DNA from: JAXMHQ01 sp046346665
Lineage (GTDB): Bacteria; Verrucomicrobiota; Verrucomicrobiia; Limisphaerales; JAXMHQ01
Length of the DNA: 28,895 nucleotides
NCBI GenBank assembly: GCA_046346665.1
Contig: JAXMHQ010000047.1
Span: 1 to 28,895 of the forward strand
Direction: 5' to 3'
A program made the translations under genes and the position numbers. The notes below the pieces were generated by a model, which saw only the letters and a list, made by a program, of their open reading frames with translations, did not search any database and was not told where the DNA came from. Positions 16,942 to 25,362 of this stretch are shown one piece after another (the first letter of the stretch is position 1; each line of letters starts with the position of its first letter).

Positions 16942-19071
16942 TTATTGTTGGATGCGATAGAACCGTGCGGACACGCCGGGCAGGGGATCGAACACGAGAT
17001 TGGTCTTGCCGTCGCCGACGATGGTCGCGAGGGCGTTCCAGGAACTCGTGACGCCGGGGTCGGACGTCCATTGCACGGTGTAATTGGTGCCGGACTGGGT
17101 GGGCCAGCTGATTCCGACGCCGTCCAGCACGTCGGCGGAGATCACGTTGGTCTGAAGCGCCGAGCCGCCGGTGAAGTAGATGTCGTCCAGTTCGATGCCG
17201 CTGATCGGGCCGGCCGTGCCGAGAATCTGGAACAACTGGCTGACCTGCGTCAGGTCCACTTCGGGGCCCATGTCGGCCATCGGAATTTCCACCACGTGCC
17301 ATTGGCCGTCGCGCACGAAGCCGTAAGGATCGCTGCCGGAGGTGAAGTTGATCCATTTCTGTCCGACGCCGTCCATGTTGCCGCTCTTCATGCCGAGCAT
17401 GAACGGCACGGTGGAACTGGTCTTCATGGAGAATCGCAGCTTGCCGCCGGGCGCGCGGTAGTTGGTGAGGTTGTATTTGACGTTGGGCGTGAACGCCAGG
17501 CCGAACCAGGTCGGGCCGGGTGCGGACTGCAGGCTGATGCACTGGCTGCCTTCTGCGGGATGCTGGGGCGCGGCGACCAGGGTGTTTTCCCAGACGAAGA
17601 AGTTCCCGTTGACGCCCAGGTTGAACTGGCCGGCCGTCTTGTGCAGCGCCGTCTCGGTGTATACCCCGAAATCGCCGTTCCCCACCGCCGGGGGCGCAAC
17701 GCTCGGTTCCCACCAGACGTTGTCGATCGACAGGTTCATCGCCGCGGGCGCATTTCCGTCGCTCGCGATCATGAACATCTGGTGCACGGTCAGGAAATCA
17801 ATGTTCGCAAACCGGTTCAGCGGGATCTTTAGCGAATGCCACTGGCCGTCGCGGGCGAACCCGAATTCGGATGTGGCGTCGGTGCCGAGCGGCAGCCAGA
17901 ATTCGCCGGCGCGGGAACTCTTGATGCCGACCTTGATCGCCGCGGCCCCGGTGGTCTTGATGTCGAAATGCAGGTAGCCGTCGGAGTAATTCTTCATGTT
18001 CCGGAAATTCGGCACCAGCACGCCCATCCCGAACCAGTTGCCGCCGGCGATATTGAACGACCAGCATTGCCCGCCTTCGGACGGCGTGGTGGAGACCACC
18101 GGGGTCATGTTGTTCCAGATATACAACGCCGCGTTGGTGCCGTATTCGAATCCGGGTTCGGTCCCGGTGGTGTAGGCCAGCGCGTCGTTGACCGGCGTGG
18201 TTTCAGTGAACACCCCGAAATTGCCAGTCTCGACGATGTTCGTCCCGAAGTAGAGTTCCGTGTAGGGATTGTCGTAGAGTCGGATGTAATCGACATACAT
18301 CCGCGCCGGGAACGTGGCCGTGACAGCCGCGGGAGAGTAAACACCCGTGTAGGACGGATCGTACCCGCCGATCGCGATGTTCAGGATGGGGAAGAACGGC
18401 TGGTGAAATTCGCTGAGATAATCCGCCGTGATGTCCCAGACCGCGTAGGTGGCGTTGTCGAGCGAGAAGGTGATGGTCGTCGGCGTCCAGGACATCTGGT
18501 AGAGATGGTAATCCTGGCTGAGATCAACAGGTGCATTCGTCCACGAGACAAACATGCCGTGCACATCCGAGGCGTCGGAATAGTGCAGCGCGCAATTCAT
18601 CCGCTCCTGCTGCAGGCCCATTGTGATGCCGTCCTTGGAACCCATCTCGACGATGTCCAACTCGCCGCAACCGGCCCAGTTGATGGCGCCCGCGTTATTG
18701 CCCATCATCCAGAACGCCGGCCACAGGCCATTCGCCGTGTTAGGCATTTTGATCCGGGCTTCGAGCGTGCCGTATTTGAAAGCGAACCGCCCCTGGGTCA
18801 GCATGCGCGCCGACGTGAACTGGTTGCCAAGATAACTCTCGCGCCGCGCTTCGAGCACCAGGCTCCCGTTCGTGGTGTAGGAATTCTGGCTGCGCGCCGT
18901 GTCATACTCGAATTGACCGTTGCCGAATCCACCGCCGCCTACATCGTAGGTCCAGGTGCCGAAATCGATGGAACTTGAGTTGAACTCATCCGACCAAACC
19001 AATGCAGCCGAAACGGGGGCGGCACAGGAGAGGCACAAGAGGGAGGCAAGGGCCGTTAAGCGGAGAGACAT
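16942..19071 (-). CDS. Secreted family 16 beta-glucanase with two binding modules
   Basis: 709 residues. A signal peptide covers about residues 1-22. A GH16 domain (24-266) has the catalytic signature GELDIVE with nucleophile E137, D139 and acid/base E142, plus WSDEF at the N-terminus and WPAFWMMG, as in laminarinase-type (beta-1,3-glucan) enzymes. Two related jelly-roll-like modules follow, at about 280-455 and 462-635; both begin GNFGVFTET/GDFGVYTET and share GFxRDGQWHxxxIP, which is an internal duplication resembling the ExoP-type galactose-binding-like domain. The final 68 residues match the C-terminal module of the downstream gene. The product is exported and should hydrolyse a beta-1,3/1,4-glucan or a related algal polysaccharide; exact specificity cannot be read from the sequence. 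It has its own promoter upstream. Confidence 0.93.
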   Translation of the reverse strand: MSLRLTALASLLCLSCAAPVSAALVWSDEFNSSSIDFGTWTYDVGGGGFGNGQFEYDTARSQNSYTTNGSLVLEARRESYLGNQFTSARMLTQGRFAFKYGTLEARIKMPNTANGLWPAFWMMGNNAGAINWAGCGELDIVEMGSKDGITMGLQQERMNCALHYSDASDVHGMFVSWTNAPVDLSQDYHLYQMSWTPTTITFSLDNATYAVWDITADYLSEFHQPFFPILNIAIGGYDPSYTGVYSPAAVTATFPARMYVDYIRLYDNPYTELYFGTNIVETGNFGVFTETTPVNDALAYTTGTEPGFEYGTNAALYIWNNMTPVVSTTPSEGGQCWSFNIAGGNWFGMGVLVPNFRNMKNYSDGYLHFDIKTTGAAAIKVGIKSSRAGEFWLPLGTDATSEFGFARDGQWHSLKIPLNRFANIDFLTVHQMFMIASDGNAPAAMNLSIDNVWWEPSVAPPAVGNGDFGVYTETALHKTAGQFNLGVNGNFFVWENTLVAAPQHPAEGSQCISLQSAPGPTWFGLAFTPNVKYNLTNYRAPGGKLRFSMKTSSTVPFMLGMKSGNMDGVGQKWINFTSGSDPYGFVRDGQWHVVEIPMADMGPEVDLTQVSQLFQILGTAGPISGIELDDIYFTGGSALQTNVISADVLDGVGISWPTQSGTNYTVQWTSDPGVTSSWNALATIVGDGKTNLVFDPLPGVSARFYRIQQ

Positions 19072-19146
19072 ACTTCGTATCGTGTTGATTTATAACGCCG
19101 AAAATGCCGACATCCCAAGAAACACCCGGTTCAGCGCGTGTAATAC

Positions 19147-19175
19147 TTTCTACTACGATACGGAATCGGTGTCAA
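19147..19175 (-). promoter_or_regulatory. Sigma-70-type promoter of the GH16 unit
   Basis: On the minus strand, TTGACA (19175-19170), a perfect -35 box, is followed by a 17-base spacer and TAGAAA (19152-19147; 4 of 6 against TATAAT). The predicted transcript would start near 19140, leaving a leader of about 70 bases. The box lies in a locally AT-richer patch between the preceding minus-strand gene and the glucanase. Confidence 0.6.
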
Positions 19176-19222
19176 TGAAATTAGCGGCTAAATAGGAAAA
19201 CCTCCAGGGAATGGATTGAACA

Positions 19223-19249
19223 GGAGGAAACGGAGTTAACGGAGATGAG
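19223..19249. repeat. Phased nonamer array, three units
   Basis: GGAGGAAAC, GGAGTTAAC and GGAGATGAG follow one another in 9-base phase. A CCTCC at 19201-19205 could pair with the first GGAGG to give a weak hairpin. The array lies directly after the stop of the multi-domain protein gene, on its downstream side. Confidence 0.6.
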
Positions 19250-19254
19250 GCACC

Positions 19255-22200
19255 TCAATGAGTCACAACTCTTGGCACCATCGGAGCAACTGGTTTTAGA
19301 ATGATTTCTCCCAGTTGAATCGGCGCGTAGGGATCCGCCGTATCCGGCACGGTCACGGACATCGTGCCTTGGGCGACGGGGGTGCCGTTCCAGGGTTGCA
19401 GGCCGGGTTTGGTGGCGCTGACGCTCAGGGAATAAACGCCGGGTGGGATTGAATCCACCAGGAAAGAGCCGTCCGCTTTCACCAAAAATGCGAAATGCTT
19501 CATCAGCTTCGTCTGCGCCTGCCATTCCGGAGAGCTGTAGAAGGCGCGGGCCGCTTCGGGGGACGCGAAGGAGTCCGGACGCGATGGGGCGGGGGTGTCG
19601 ATGTGCCCGGAAAGTGTTAATCTCTCGTTATTGGTGGGCGCCGTCTGATAGGAAACATGCCCCACCAGGACCGCCCCGGCATCGCCCAGGTCCACGCGCG
19701 TGGTGGCGCCCGACGCGATGGAGACTGGCGTGCCATGGCTTTCCCACCACCCATTCTGCTCAGTCTGGACCAGCCGCACAACTTGTCCCTCACCGGGCGG
19801 GATCTTCTCGATCGTGAATTTGCCGTCCTCGTCCGTGCTCGCCCTGTAATCGTCGAAATCCGTCCTGATGCCGATATTGGTGAGTTTGAAATGAAACCCC
19901 GTCCCTGATACCGGCTTTCCGGCGATTTTGAAGGTCCCTTCAATCCGTCCAAACGGCTGCAATACGAGTTTTCCGGTCGTACGCACCTCACTCACCGGCT
20001 GGAGACCGAAACCGGAACCTGCGGCTGCCGCCACGAGGCCGTCGGTCGGCGGTGAAGACAACTTGAATTGGCCGTTCGCATCCGTGAACGTCACCTTCAC
20101 CTGGTCATTGCCAAGGAGAGTACTATGTCGAATAGCAATCCCAGGGGATTGTGTTTTGGGCGGGAATGCCACCGTGGCACCCGGAACCGGGGTTCCATCG
20201 GGCTGGACCACGGTGGCGCGCAGAGTGGCGCTGGGTTTGAGTCGAATCTCCATCGTCGCAATGCCGTCCGGCGCGTCCGGAATCTTTTGAACCTCCGCTG
20301 CATAGTCCTCGGCCTGCACTTTTACGGCCGTGTTTTCTTCATCCGTTAACTCGAGGGTGAATCGGCCGTTGGGGTCGTCAAAGTCCCTCAAGCCCGGGGC
20401 ATTGAACTGATCGGCACCGAAGCTCTCCCCGGCTGCCGCACTGAAGCGGCTCACCGGCTGGCCGGTGTCGGCATCCAGCACCTGGCCCTGGACCTGGCGC
20501 TGTTTTCTGAGGGTGACGACGTTGTCGGTGTCGGGCTTCAGGAATGCAAAGCGCTTCTGTTCATAGCCGGTCTTACGGAAATTGAAATCCGCGCCATCCT
20601 CGGGAGCACTGTCCCATTCGAAACGGCCCTCCGTGTCCGTTCGAGTCGAAAACTCGGAGCGAGCAAGAGGCCCAAGCTGCGTGCCTTGCAGCTCCACGTA
20701 GGTGTCGGGGAGCGGATCGCCGCTTCCGTTCTGGACCCGCGCCCGGATCACTCTGCCGGCGGCCAGCTTGAGGACAACATCGGCCATGCCGTTGCTGACC
20801 GCGAAGGTCCGGGTGTCAGACCGGTACCCTTTCGCCAGCGCGGTGAAAGGTATTTGTGATCCATACACCTTGATAAAATGAAACCGGCCGGAGGAGTCGG
20901 TCTGAGTTTGCTGCCTCGGGGAAGTTTCATCCGCGATGACTGAGGCCCCTGCAATCGGGCGATCCAATTCGTCCAGCACCCAGCCATTCACGGCTATGCC
21001 GCTGTAAAGAACGATCTTGAACGTCCCGTTCCGCAATTGCTGATCGGCGGCGGAATCCGAAACAATATTCGTAGTCAGATGATCCGGGTGTGTCACCTGA
21101 AGTCCGAGGCCATGGATCAACTCCTCGGGAAGGCCTTTAATCTGCCAGGCTCCGCGATCATCCGTGCGGCAGCTCTCCAGTTCGAACTCGGATTGCTCCC
21201 CGAACGATTCCAAGGGATTGCTGCTGGACGGGGAACGGCTCACATCGATGCTCGCGCCCGGAACGGGATTGTTGGCCGTGTCCACGACCCACCCGCCGAT
21301 CGACGCGCCGCGGGCCAGTTTGAAAAGACAGGCGGCCGGCACCGAATCTCCGGCACGCACATCCCAACCCATTTGGCGCCGGGCGTAATCGGAATGGGAG
21401 GCGTGGATCCTGAGTTCATGAAGGTTGTGATCGCCATAGTGCAATGAGGCCTGCCCGCGGCTGTCTGTTGTTGCTTCGAATTGGCCGAAGCCGCCGTCCT
21501 GTCCCCGTTCCCAAAATTCGGAGAGCAGCCGGGCGCCGGCAACCGGGCTGCCCGCCAGGTCCTGTACTGTCACCTGGATTCTTCCCAGGAGCGGCGGATC
21601 GACATTCTCCTCAAGATCCGGGCCGTTCTCCGGGCGCAAACCCAGCATCAGGGGATCCAGCGTGAGCGCGCAGACGAAAAAGGACGGCACGGCTTTGGCG
21701 GATTTGAAATCGATCTCCTGGATCACCCGCGCCGGGTCGGGGTTGGGAAGTGTGATTTTGTAAAGTCGCAGGGTGTATTCGGGCTGGAGTAGATTCGGCC
21801 CCCGCCACGCAACCCTGGAGCCGGAGTAGGGGAGGCGAGCGGGCGCTTCGTCGCGCGGCCGCCACCAGTCGCGGACATGCACCTCGTGGGCAATGGGGGT
21901 GCTCCGCACCGTGCCGTCGGTGTAACGCCACACCACTTCGGCGACGGTGTGTCCGGGTCTTTCAGCGCCGATGGACCACGTGCTTCCCGCAAGCAAATGG
22001 ATGCTGGCAATGTTGCTGCCCGGGGGGCTGACCAAGCTTCCCGAGGAATCCAGCGCCGATGCGGGAAGCGCAAGATTCACCTCCGGGCGAAAACATTCTC
22101 CCCGTTGATCCAGCGCAAGTCCCTGGAGTTGGATTAACCCATCAATTTGATAGGCAATTCCGCCGAGTACCCGGGCGCCGCGGGGCAAACTCAGCCAGTT

Positions 22201-22482
22201 GGTGTTGGTGAGCCAGGGAGCATTCTCCGTTGCGGAAAGCACTCCGGCCAGCGGAATGGGAATGACCGGCGGCAAGCCGTCGTTGGCCGGTTTCGCGGGT
22301 TCGGAGGGAGCGGAAGCGATTGCGGGAGGCGCGGGGGTTGTTGCGGGTGCTGCGATGGCATTGGTCGCGGGTGCGGGCTTCTCCGGTTTCCGGCCGGACA
22401 GCCAGAGGAGGGCAAGGGCGACGAATATCAGGCCCAGGCCGAGGGCAAGGATGCGGAGGGAAATCTTTTGCCTTGAGTGCAT
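19255..22482 (-). CDS. Large membrane-anchored protein with repeated carboxypeptidase-regulatory-like domains
   Basis: 1075 residues. Start chosen at ATG 22482 because GGGAGG lies six bases upstream; an upstream in-frame ATG has no such site. A membrane segment (about 10-30) is followed by a long Pro/Ala linker (36-75). An N-terminal beta domain with WRYTDGTVRSTPIAHEVHVRDWW and RLYKITLPNPDP resembles a module I know from planctomycete and verrucomicrobial secreted proteins. From about residue 310 on there is a string of roughly seven Ig-like/CarboxypepD_reg-like units, each with G.V.D..G.PV.GA and T(D)..G.F patterns (e.g. GWVLDELDRPIAGASV, VVQPDGTPVPGATV). No enzyme motif is seen. It probably extends into the periplasm as a scaffold or adhesin, but its partner is unknown. 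It is in the same orientation as the gene pair upstream, separated by a REP. Confidence 0.75.
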   Translation of the reverse strand: MHSRQKISLRILALGLGLIFVALALLWLSGRKPEKPAPATNAIAAPATTPAPPAIASAPSEPAKPANDGLPPVIPIPLAGVLSATENAPWLTNTNWLSLPRGARVLGGIAYQIDGLIQLQGLALDQRGECFRPEVNLALPASALDSSGSLVSPPGSNIASIHLLAGSTWSIGAERPGHTVAEVVWRYTDGTVRSTPIAHEVHVRDWWRPRDEAPARLPYSGSRVAWRGPNLLQPEYTLRLYKITLPNPDPARVIQEIDFKSAKAVPSFFVCALTLDPLMLGLRPENGPDLEENVDPPLLGRIQVTVQDLAGSPVAGARLLSEFWERGQDGGFGQFEATTDSRGQASLHYGDHNLHELRIHASHSDYARRQMGWDVRAGDSVPAACLFKLARGASIGGWVVDTANNPVPGASIDVSRSPSSSNPLESFGEQSEFELESCRTDDRGAWQIKGLPEELIHGLGLQVTHPDHLTTNIVSDSAADQQLRNGTFKIVLYSGIAVNGWVLDELDRPIAGASVIADETSPRQQTQTDSSGRFHFIKVYGSQIPFTALAKGYRSDTRTFAVSNGMADVVLKLAAGRVIRARVQNGSGDPLPDTYVELQGTQLGPLARSEFSTRTDTEGRFEWDSAPEDGADFNFRKTGYEQKRFAFLKPDTDNVVTLRKQRQVQGQVLDADTGQPVSRFSAAAGESFGADQFNAPGLRDFDDPNGRFTLELTDEENTAVKVQAEDYAAEVQKIPDAPDGIATMEIRLKPSATLRATVVQPDGTPVPGATVAFPPKTQSPGIAIRHSTLLGNDQVKVTFTDANGQFKLSSPPTDGLVAAAAGSGFGLQPVSEVRTTGKLVLQPFGRIEGTFKIAGKPVSGTGFHFKLTNIGIRTDFDDYRASTDEDGKFTIEKIPPGEGQVVRLVQTEQNGWWESHGTPVSIASGATTRVDLGDAGAVLVGHVSYQTAPTNNERLTLSGHIDTPAPSRPDSFASPEAARAFYSSPEWQAQTKLMKHFAFLVKADGSFLVDSIPPGVYSLSVSATKPGLQPWNGTPVAQGTMSVTVPDTADPYAPIQLGEIILKPVAPMVPRVVTH

Positions 22483-22488
22483 GGGAAT

Positions 22489-22494
22489 CCTCCC
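22489..22494 (-). promoter_or_regulatory. Ribosome binding site of the multi-domain protein
   Basis: GGGAGG on the minus strand, six bases before ATG 22482. It decides between that start and the ATG at 22503. Confidence 0.8.
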
Positions 22495-22518
22495 AAAATT
22501 CACCTGGCCGCCTCGAAT

Positions 22519-22569
22519 GGTAGGGCGGCGCTGCCGCGCCGCAGGGCCGCGCGGCAGCGCGGCCCTACC
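22519..22569. repeat. REP-like inverted repeat, GGTAGGGC/GCTGCCGCGC type
   Basis: The 21-base arms at 22519-22539 and 22549-22569 are inverted copies with one mismatch, separated by nine bases. The outer part is GGTAGGGC and the inner part GCGCTGCCGCGC. It sits six bases beyond the NtrC-type regulator's stop codon and 37 bases before the next start on the same strand. It may act as a transcript-stabilising or attenuating hairpin. Confidence 0.9.
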
Positions 22570-22575
22570 AACAAA

Positions 22576-23919
22576 TTACACCTCGATGCCGTAGGCCTTG
22601 ATCTTGTTGTAGAGGGTCTGGCGGCCGATGCCGAGGCGTTTGGCGGTTTCGAGCTTGTTGCCGCCGGTTTCCTTGAGCATCTGGACGATGGCATTGCGTT
22701 CCACGCCTTCCAGCAGGGTGAAATTGGTGTCCAGGGTGCCTTCGGTCTCGGACGGAGTATGCGTGACCGAGAGATCCGAGGAATCGATCACAACGCCTTC
22801 GCAGAGGAGGACGGCGCGCTGGATTTCGTTCTGGAGCTGGCGGACGTTTCCGGGCCATTCGAAAGCCGTGAGGCGTTCCGAGGCGGACTGGGTGAATTCA
22901 CGGATTGGCCGGTTGGCCTGGGCGGCGAAGCGTTTCAGGAAGGCGTTGGCCAGCGGCATGATGTCTTCGCGGCGTTCGCGGAGCGGGGGCAGGTGGACGG
23001 AGATGGCGCTGATGCGGTAGAAAAGGTCTTCGCGGAGTTTGCCGTCCTTGATGGCTTCATCCGTCTTGCGGTTCGTGGCGGCGACGATGCGGCAGTTGGT
23101 TTTGTAACTTACCTTGCCACCGACCGGGCGGACTTCCTGGTCCTGGAGCACGCGGAGCAGCTTGCTCTGGGTGTCGACCGGCATTTCGGAGATTTCATCC
23201 AGGAACAGCGTGCCGCCTTCAGCCTGGCGGAACAGGCCTTCTCGGTCCGTGTGGGCGCCGGTGAACGCGCCTTTGACCGAGCCGAACAATTCGCTTTCGA
23301 TCAGCTCGCGGGGCAGGGCGGCGCAATTGATCTTGATGATCCGGCCCTTGCTGCGCGGGCTCATTGCGTGGATGAGGTCGGCGATGACTTCCTTGCCGGT
23401 GCCGCTTTCGCCGGTGATCAGGATGGAGACATCGCTCGGCGCGACGCGTTCGACGGTGCGCACGACCGTCTGCATCACGAGGCTTTGGAACACCGGCGAC
23501 GATCCGCCGCTCATGGTGGACAGGGCGCGGCGCAGGGAGCTGTTCTCCTCGTTTTGCTGCTTGTGTTCGAGGGCGCGCTCGACGGTGACCAGGAGGCCGT
23601 TCGTGTCGAAAGGTTTGTTGAGAAAATGGTAGGCGCCGCGCTTGGTGGCTTCGACGGCGGCTTCAAAAGTGGCGTTGCCCGTGAGCACGATCACTTCCGT
23701 GTCGGGCCACTGTTTCTTGATCAGCGGCAGCAGGTCCAGGCCGTCGGCATCCGGCAGCTTGATGTCGAGGAGCACGACGTCGGGCTGGGCTTCGGTCAGC
23801 GCCTGCTTGAGGGTGGCGCCGCTGTCGACCTGGGCGACTTCGTAGCTGTTCCGGAGAACATTCGCCAGCAGCTCCCGAATGTCGGCAGCGTCATCAACGA
23901 TCAGAATAGTACCCTTCAT
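22576..23919 (-). CDS. NtrC-type sigma-54-dependent response regulator
   Basis: 447 residues. A receiver domain (1-118) has the acidic pair D9/D10, phospho-acceptor D52 in LLDIKLPDADG, and K102 in LNKPFD. The AAA+ domain has Walker A GESGTGKE (170-177), the sigma-54 contact loop GAFTGA (217-222) and Walker B GGTLFLDE (235-242). A Fis-type helix-turn-helix ends the protein (LETAKRLGIGRQTLYNKIKAYGI). All parts for activating sigma-54 promoters are intact. The start is taken at MKGTILIVDD, which places the receiver at the N-terminus; an upstream Met would add nine residues of no family character. It begins five bases after the PuuD-like gene's stop, suggesting co-transcription. No histidine kinase is nearby. 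Confidence 0.94.
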   Translation of the reverse strand: MKGTILIVDDAADIRELLANVLRNSYEVAQVDSGATLKQALTEAQPDVVLLDIKLPDADGLDLLPLIKKQWPDTEVIVLTGNATFEAAVEATKRGAYHFLNKPFDTNGLLVTVERALEHKQQNEENSSLRRALSTMSGGSSPVFQSLVMQTVVRTVERVAPSDVSILITGESGTGKEVIADLIHAMSPRSKGRIIKINCAALPRELIESELFGSVKGAFTGAHTDREGLFRQAEGGTLFLDEISEMPVDTQSKLLRVLQDQEVRPVGGKVSYKTNCRIVAATNRKTDEAIKDGKLREDLFYRISAISVHLPPLRERREDIMPLANAFLKRFAAQANRPIREFTQSASERLTAFEWPGNVRQLQNEIQRAVLLCEGVVIDSSDLSVTHTPSETEGTLDTNFTLLEGVERNAIVQMLKETGGNKLETAKRLGIGRQTLYNKIKAYGIEV

Positions 23920-23924
23920 AACGG

Positions 23925-24692
23925 TTATCGACGGCAGAGCACGCACGCATGGACAAAAGCGTGAAAGATCGCCCGGTGCTCCCGGTAACGATCCACCAGT
24001 CGTTCCGGATGAAATTGTGTGCTGATCAGGAAAGGAAGCAACCGGGCAGCTTCGGGCTTCAGTTCCATGGCCTCAACAATTCCATCCCCGCTGACCGCAC
24101 TTGCCTGCAACGGTTCGGCAATGCGATCAACCGCCTGGTGATGCGTGCTGTTCACGCCCAACTTCTGCTTGCCGCTTATCTTGGAGAGTACGGACCCCGG
24201 TGTCAACCGCACTTCGTGTACGACTTCACTGCGTTTGTCCATGCGCTGATGATTCAGCGCCGCAGGAACTTGGGACCGGATATCCACCAGCAGCGAGCCC
24301 CCAAGGGCGATATTCAGCAACTGGTGCCCGCGACAAATGGCCAGCAACGGCCGGCGCTGCCTGAAAACCTCGTCGATCAAAAGCAGTTCACGCAGATCCC
24401 GCTCCCCGCCGTCCGGCGTCTTTCCCACCGTCTTCGCCAGCTTCCCCGGCAGCCGGTCCCGATACAGCCGCGGCTCAATATCGTCACCGCCTGTCAGCAA
24501 AATTCCATCCGCCCGGCGCACGCACTCCGCGATCAACTCGCGCGACTGCCCCACGGGCAGGGTGAGCGGAATGCCGCCCGCCGCCGCCACAGCGCGCGGG
24601 TAGGCTTCGGACAAACTGATCGACTGATCCATGAATTCCACCCCGGCCTTTTCAATGCTGGCCGAGATCAGGATCAAAGGAGGCTTTTTCAT
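23925..24692 (-). CDS. Class-I glutamine-amidotransferase-like hydrolase (PuuD/peptidase C26 type)
   Basis: 255 residues. The nucleophile is C120 in LLAICRGHQLLN, and the rest of the triad is H228 and E230 in STQFHPE. LLTGGDDIEPRLY (from residue 65) is the hallmark of the gamma-glutamyl-gamma-aminobutyrate hydrolase group. The THHQAV motif (about 183-188) is also typical. Family members cleave gamma-glutamyl-GABA in putrescine breakdown or similar gamma-glutamyl amides in the cytoplasm; no other putrescine genes are present, so the substrate is open. It is directly followed by the NtrC-type gene with a five-base gap. The ATG start has no Shine-Dalgarno site. Confidence 0.9.
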   Translation of the reverse strand: MKKPPLILISASIEKAGVEFMDQSISLSEAYPRAVAAAGGIPLTLPVGQSRELIAECVRRADGILLTGGDDIEPRLYRDRLPGKLAKTVGKTPDGGERDLRELLLIDEVFRQRRPLLAICRGHQLLNIALGGSLLVDIRSQVPAALNHQRMDKRSEVVHEVRLTPGSVLSKISGKQKLGVNSTHHQAVDRIAEPLQASAVSGDGIVEAMELKPEAARLLPFLISTQFHPERLVDRYREHRAIFHAFVHACVLCRR

Positions 24693-24746
24693 AAACCGTG
24701 GACAGTAAGCGAATCAGGCGGTTGCGTCAGCCAAAAACAAAAGTTC

Positions 24747-24864
24747 AGTTTAGGAGTTTGGGAGTTTGGGAGTTTGAGAATGGGGGCGGCGACAGAAGAG
24801 TAGATGGTTCGCTCAAGCTCTCAAACCCCAAGACTCTTAAACTCTTAAACTCTTAAACTCTTAA
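24747..24864. repeat. Inverted pair of phased octamer arrays
   Basis: The left array (24747-24780) has AGTTTAGG, AGTTTGGG, AGTTTGGG, AGTTTGAG. The right array (24818-24864) holds four copies of CTCTTAAA or its close variants in 8-base phase, preceded by CTCTCAAACCCC. Read as reverse complement, the right side aligns with the left over about 34 positions with one gap. The centre is 37 bases. It fills much of the gap between the divergent PuuD-like and receiver genes. Confidence 0.88.
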
Positions 24865-24939
24865 CCTGTTTGATAAGTTGTGACCTGAATTTCACGCGAT
24901 CGCCTCCGATCGGTCACGTGAAACTGGCAGGTTGCGGCC

Positions 24940-25362
24940 ATGAAACCCCGCGTGCTGGTGGTGGACGACGAACCGGATTTTGTGGAATTGCTCCAGTTCA
25001 ACCTGGGCCATCGCGGCTATGAAATCCTGACCGCCGCCAACGGCGTTGAAGCCCTGCACCAGGCGCGGCGGCATCTGCCCGACCTGATCCTGCTCGACCT
25101 GATGTTGCCGGACATCGACGGGGCGTCGGTGTTCGACATTTTGTGCGCGCAACCGTCCACGACGGATGTGCCGGTGATTGTGGTGAGCGCCCTGACGGGA
25201 TGGATGATGCCGAACCGGAAGAACGCCTCGCGCTTGAGCGCGCATTTTCAGAAACCGGTGGACATGCAGGCGCTGGACGGCGCGATGAGAAAAGCCCTGG
25301 CTGAGCGGGAATCGAAGCTGAAACCGGAGCCGGCGGAGGAGGGGCCGGGTTCAGAAGTTTAA
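24940..25362 (+). CDS. Stand-alone receiver protein (CheY-like)
   Basis: 140 residues. Only a receiver domain is present: acidic pair D9/D10, phospho-acceptor D53 in LLDLMLPDIDG, a Ser at the VVSAL switch position, and Lys in FQKPVD. A 20-residue charged tail follows with no output domain. It should pass a phosphate signal to a partner kinase or bind another protein. The usual omega-less length fits single-domain regulators. Its stop codon TAA lies inside the left arm of the following octamer palindrome, so the last residues and the tail end may have been changed by that repeat. No kinase adjoins it. Confidence 0.9.
   Translation: MKPRVLVVDDEPDFVELLQFNLGHRGYEILTAANGVEALHQARRHLPDLILLDLMLPDIDGASVFDILCAQPSTTDVPVIVVSALTGWMMPNRKNASRLSAHFQKPVDMQALDGAMRKALAERESKLKPEPAEEGPGSEV

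Noticed and set aside
16910..17713. Upstream extension of the carbohydrate-binding protein to 527 residues
   Set aside because: The added part overlaps the glucanase gene in another frame and has Arg/His/Gly-rich shadow composition. The signal peptide begins at the ATG at 16909.
24747..24864. CRISPR array, because of regularly spaced repeats
   Set aside because: Units are 8 bases long and directly adjacent with no spacers, and no cas gene is present.
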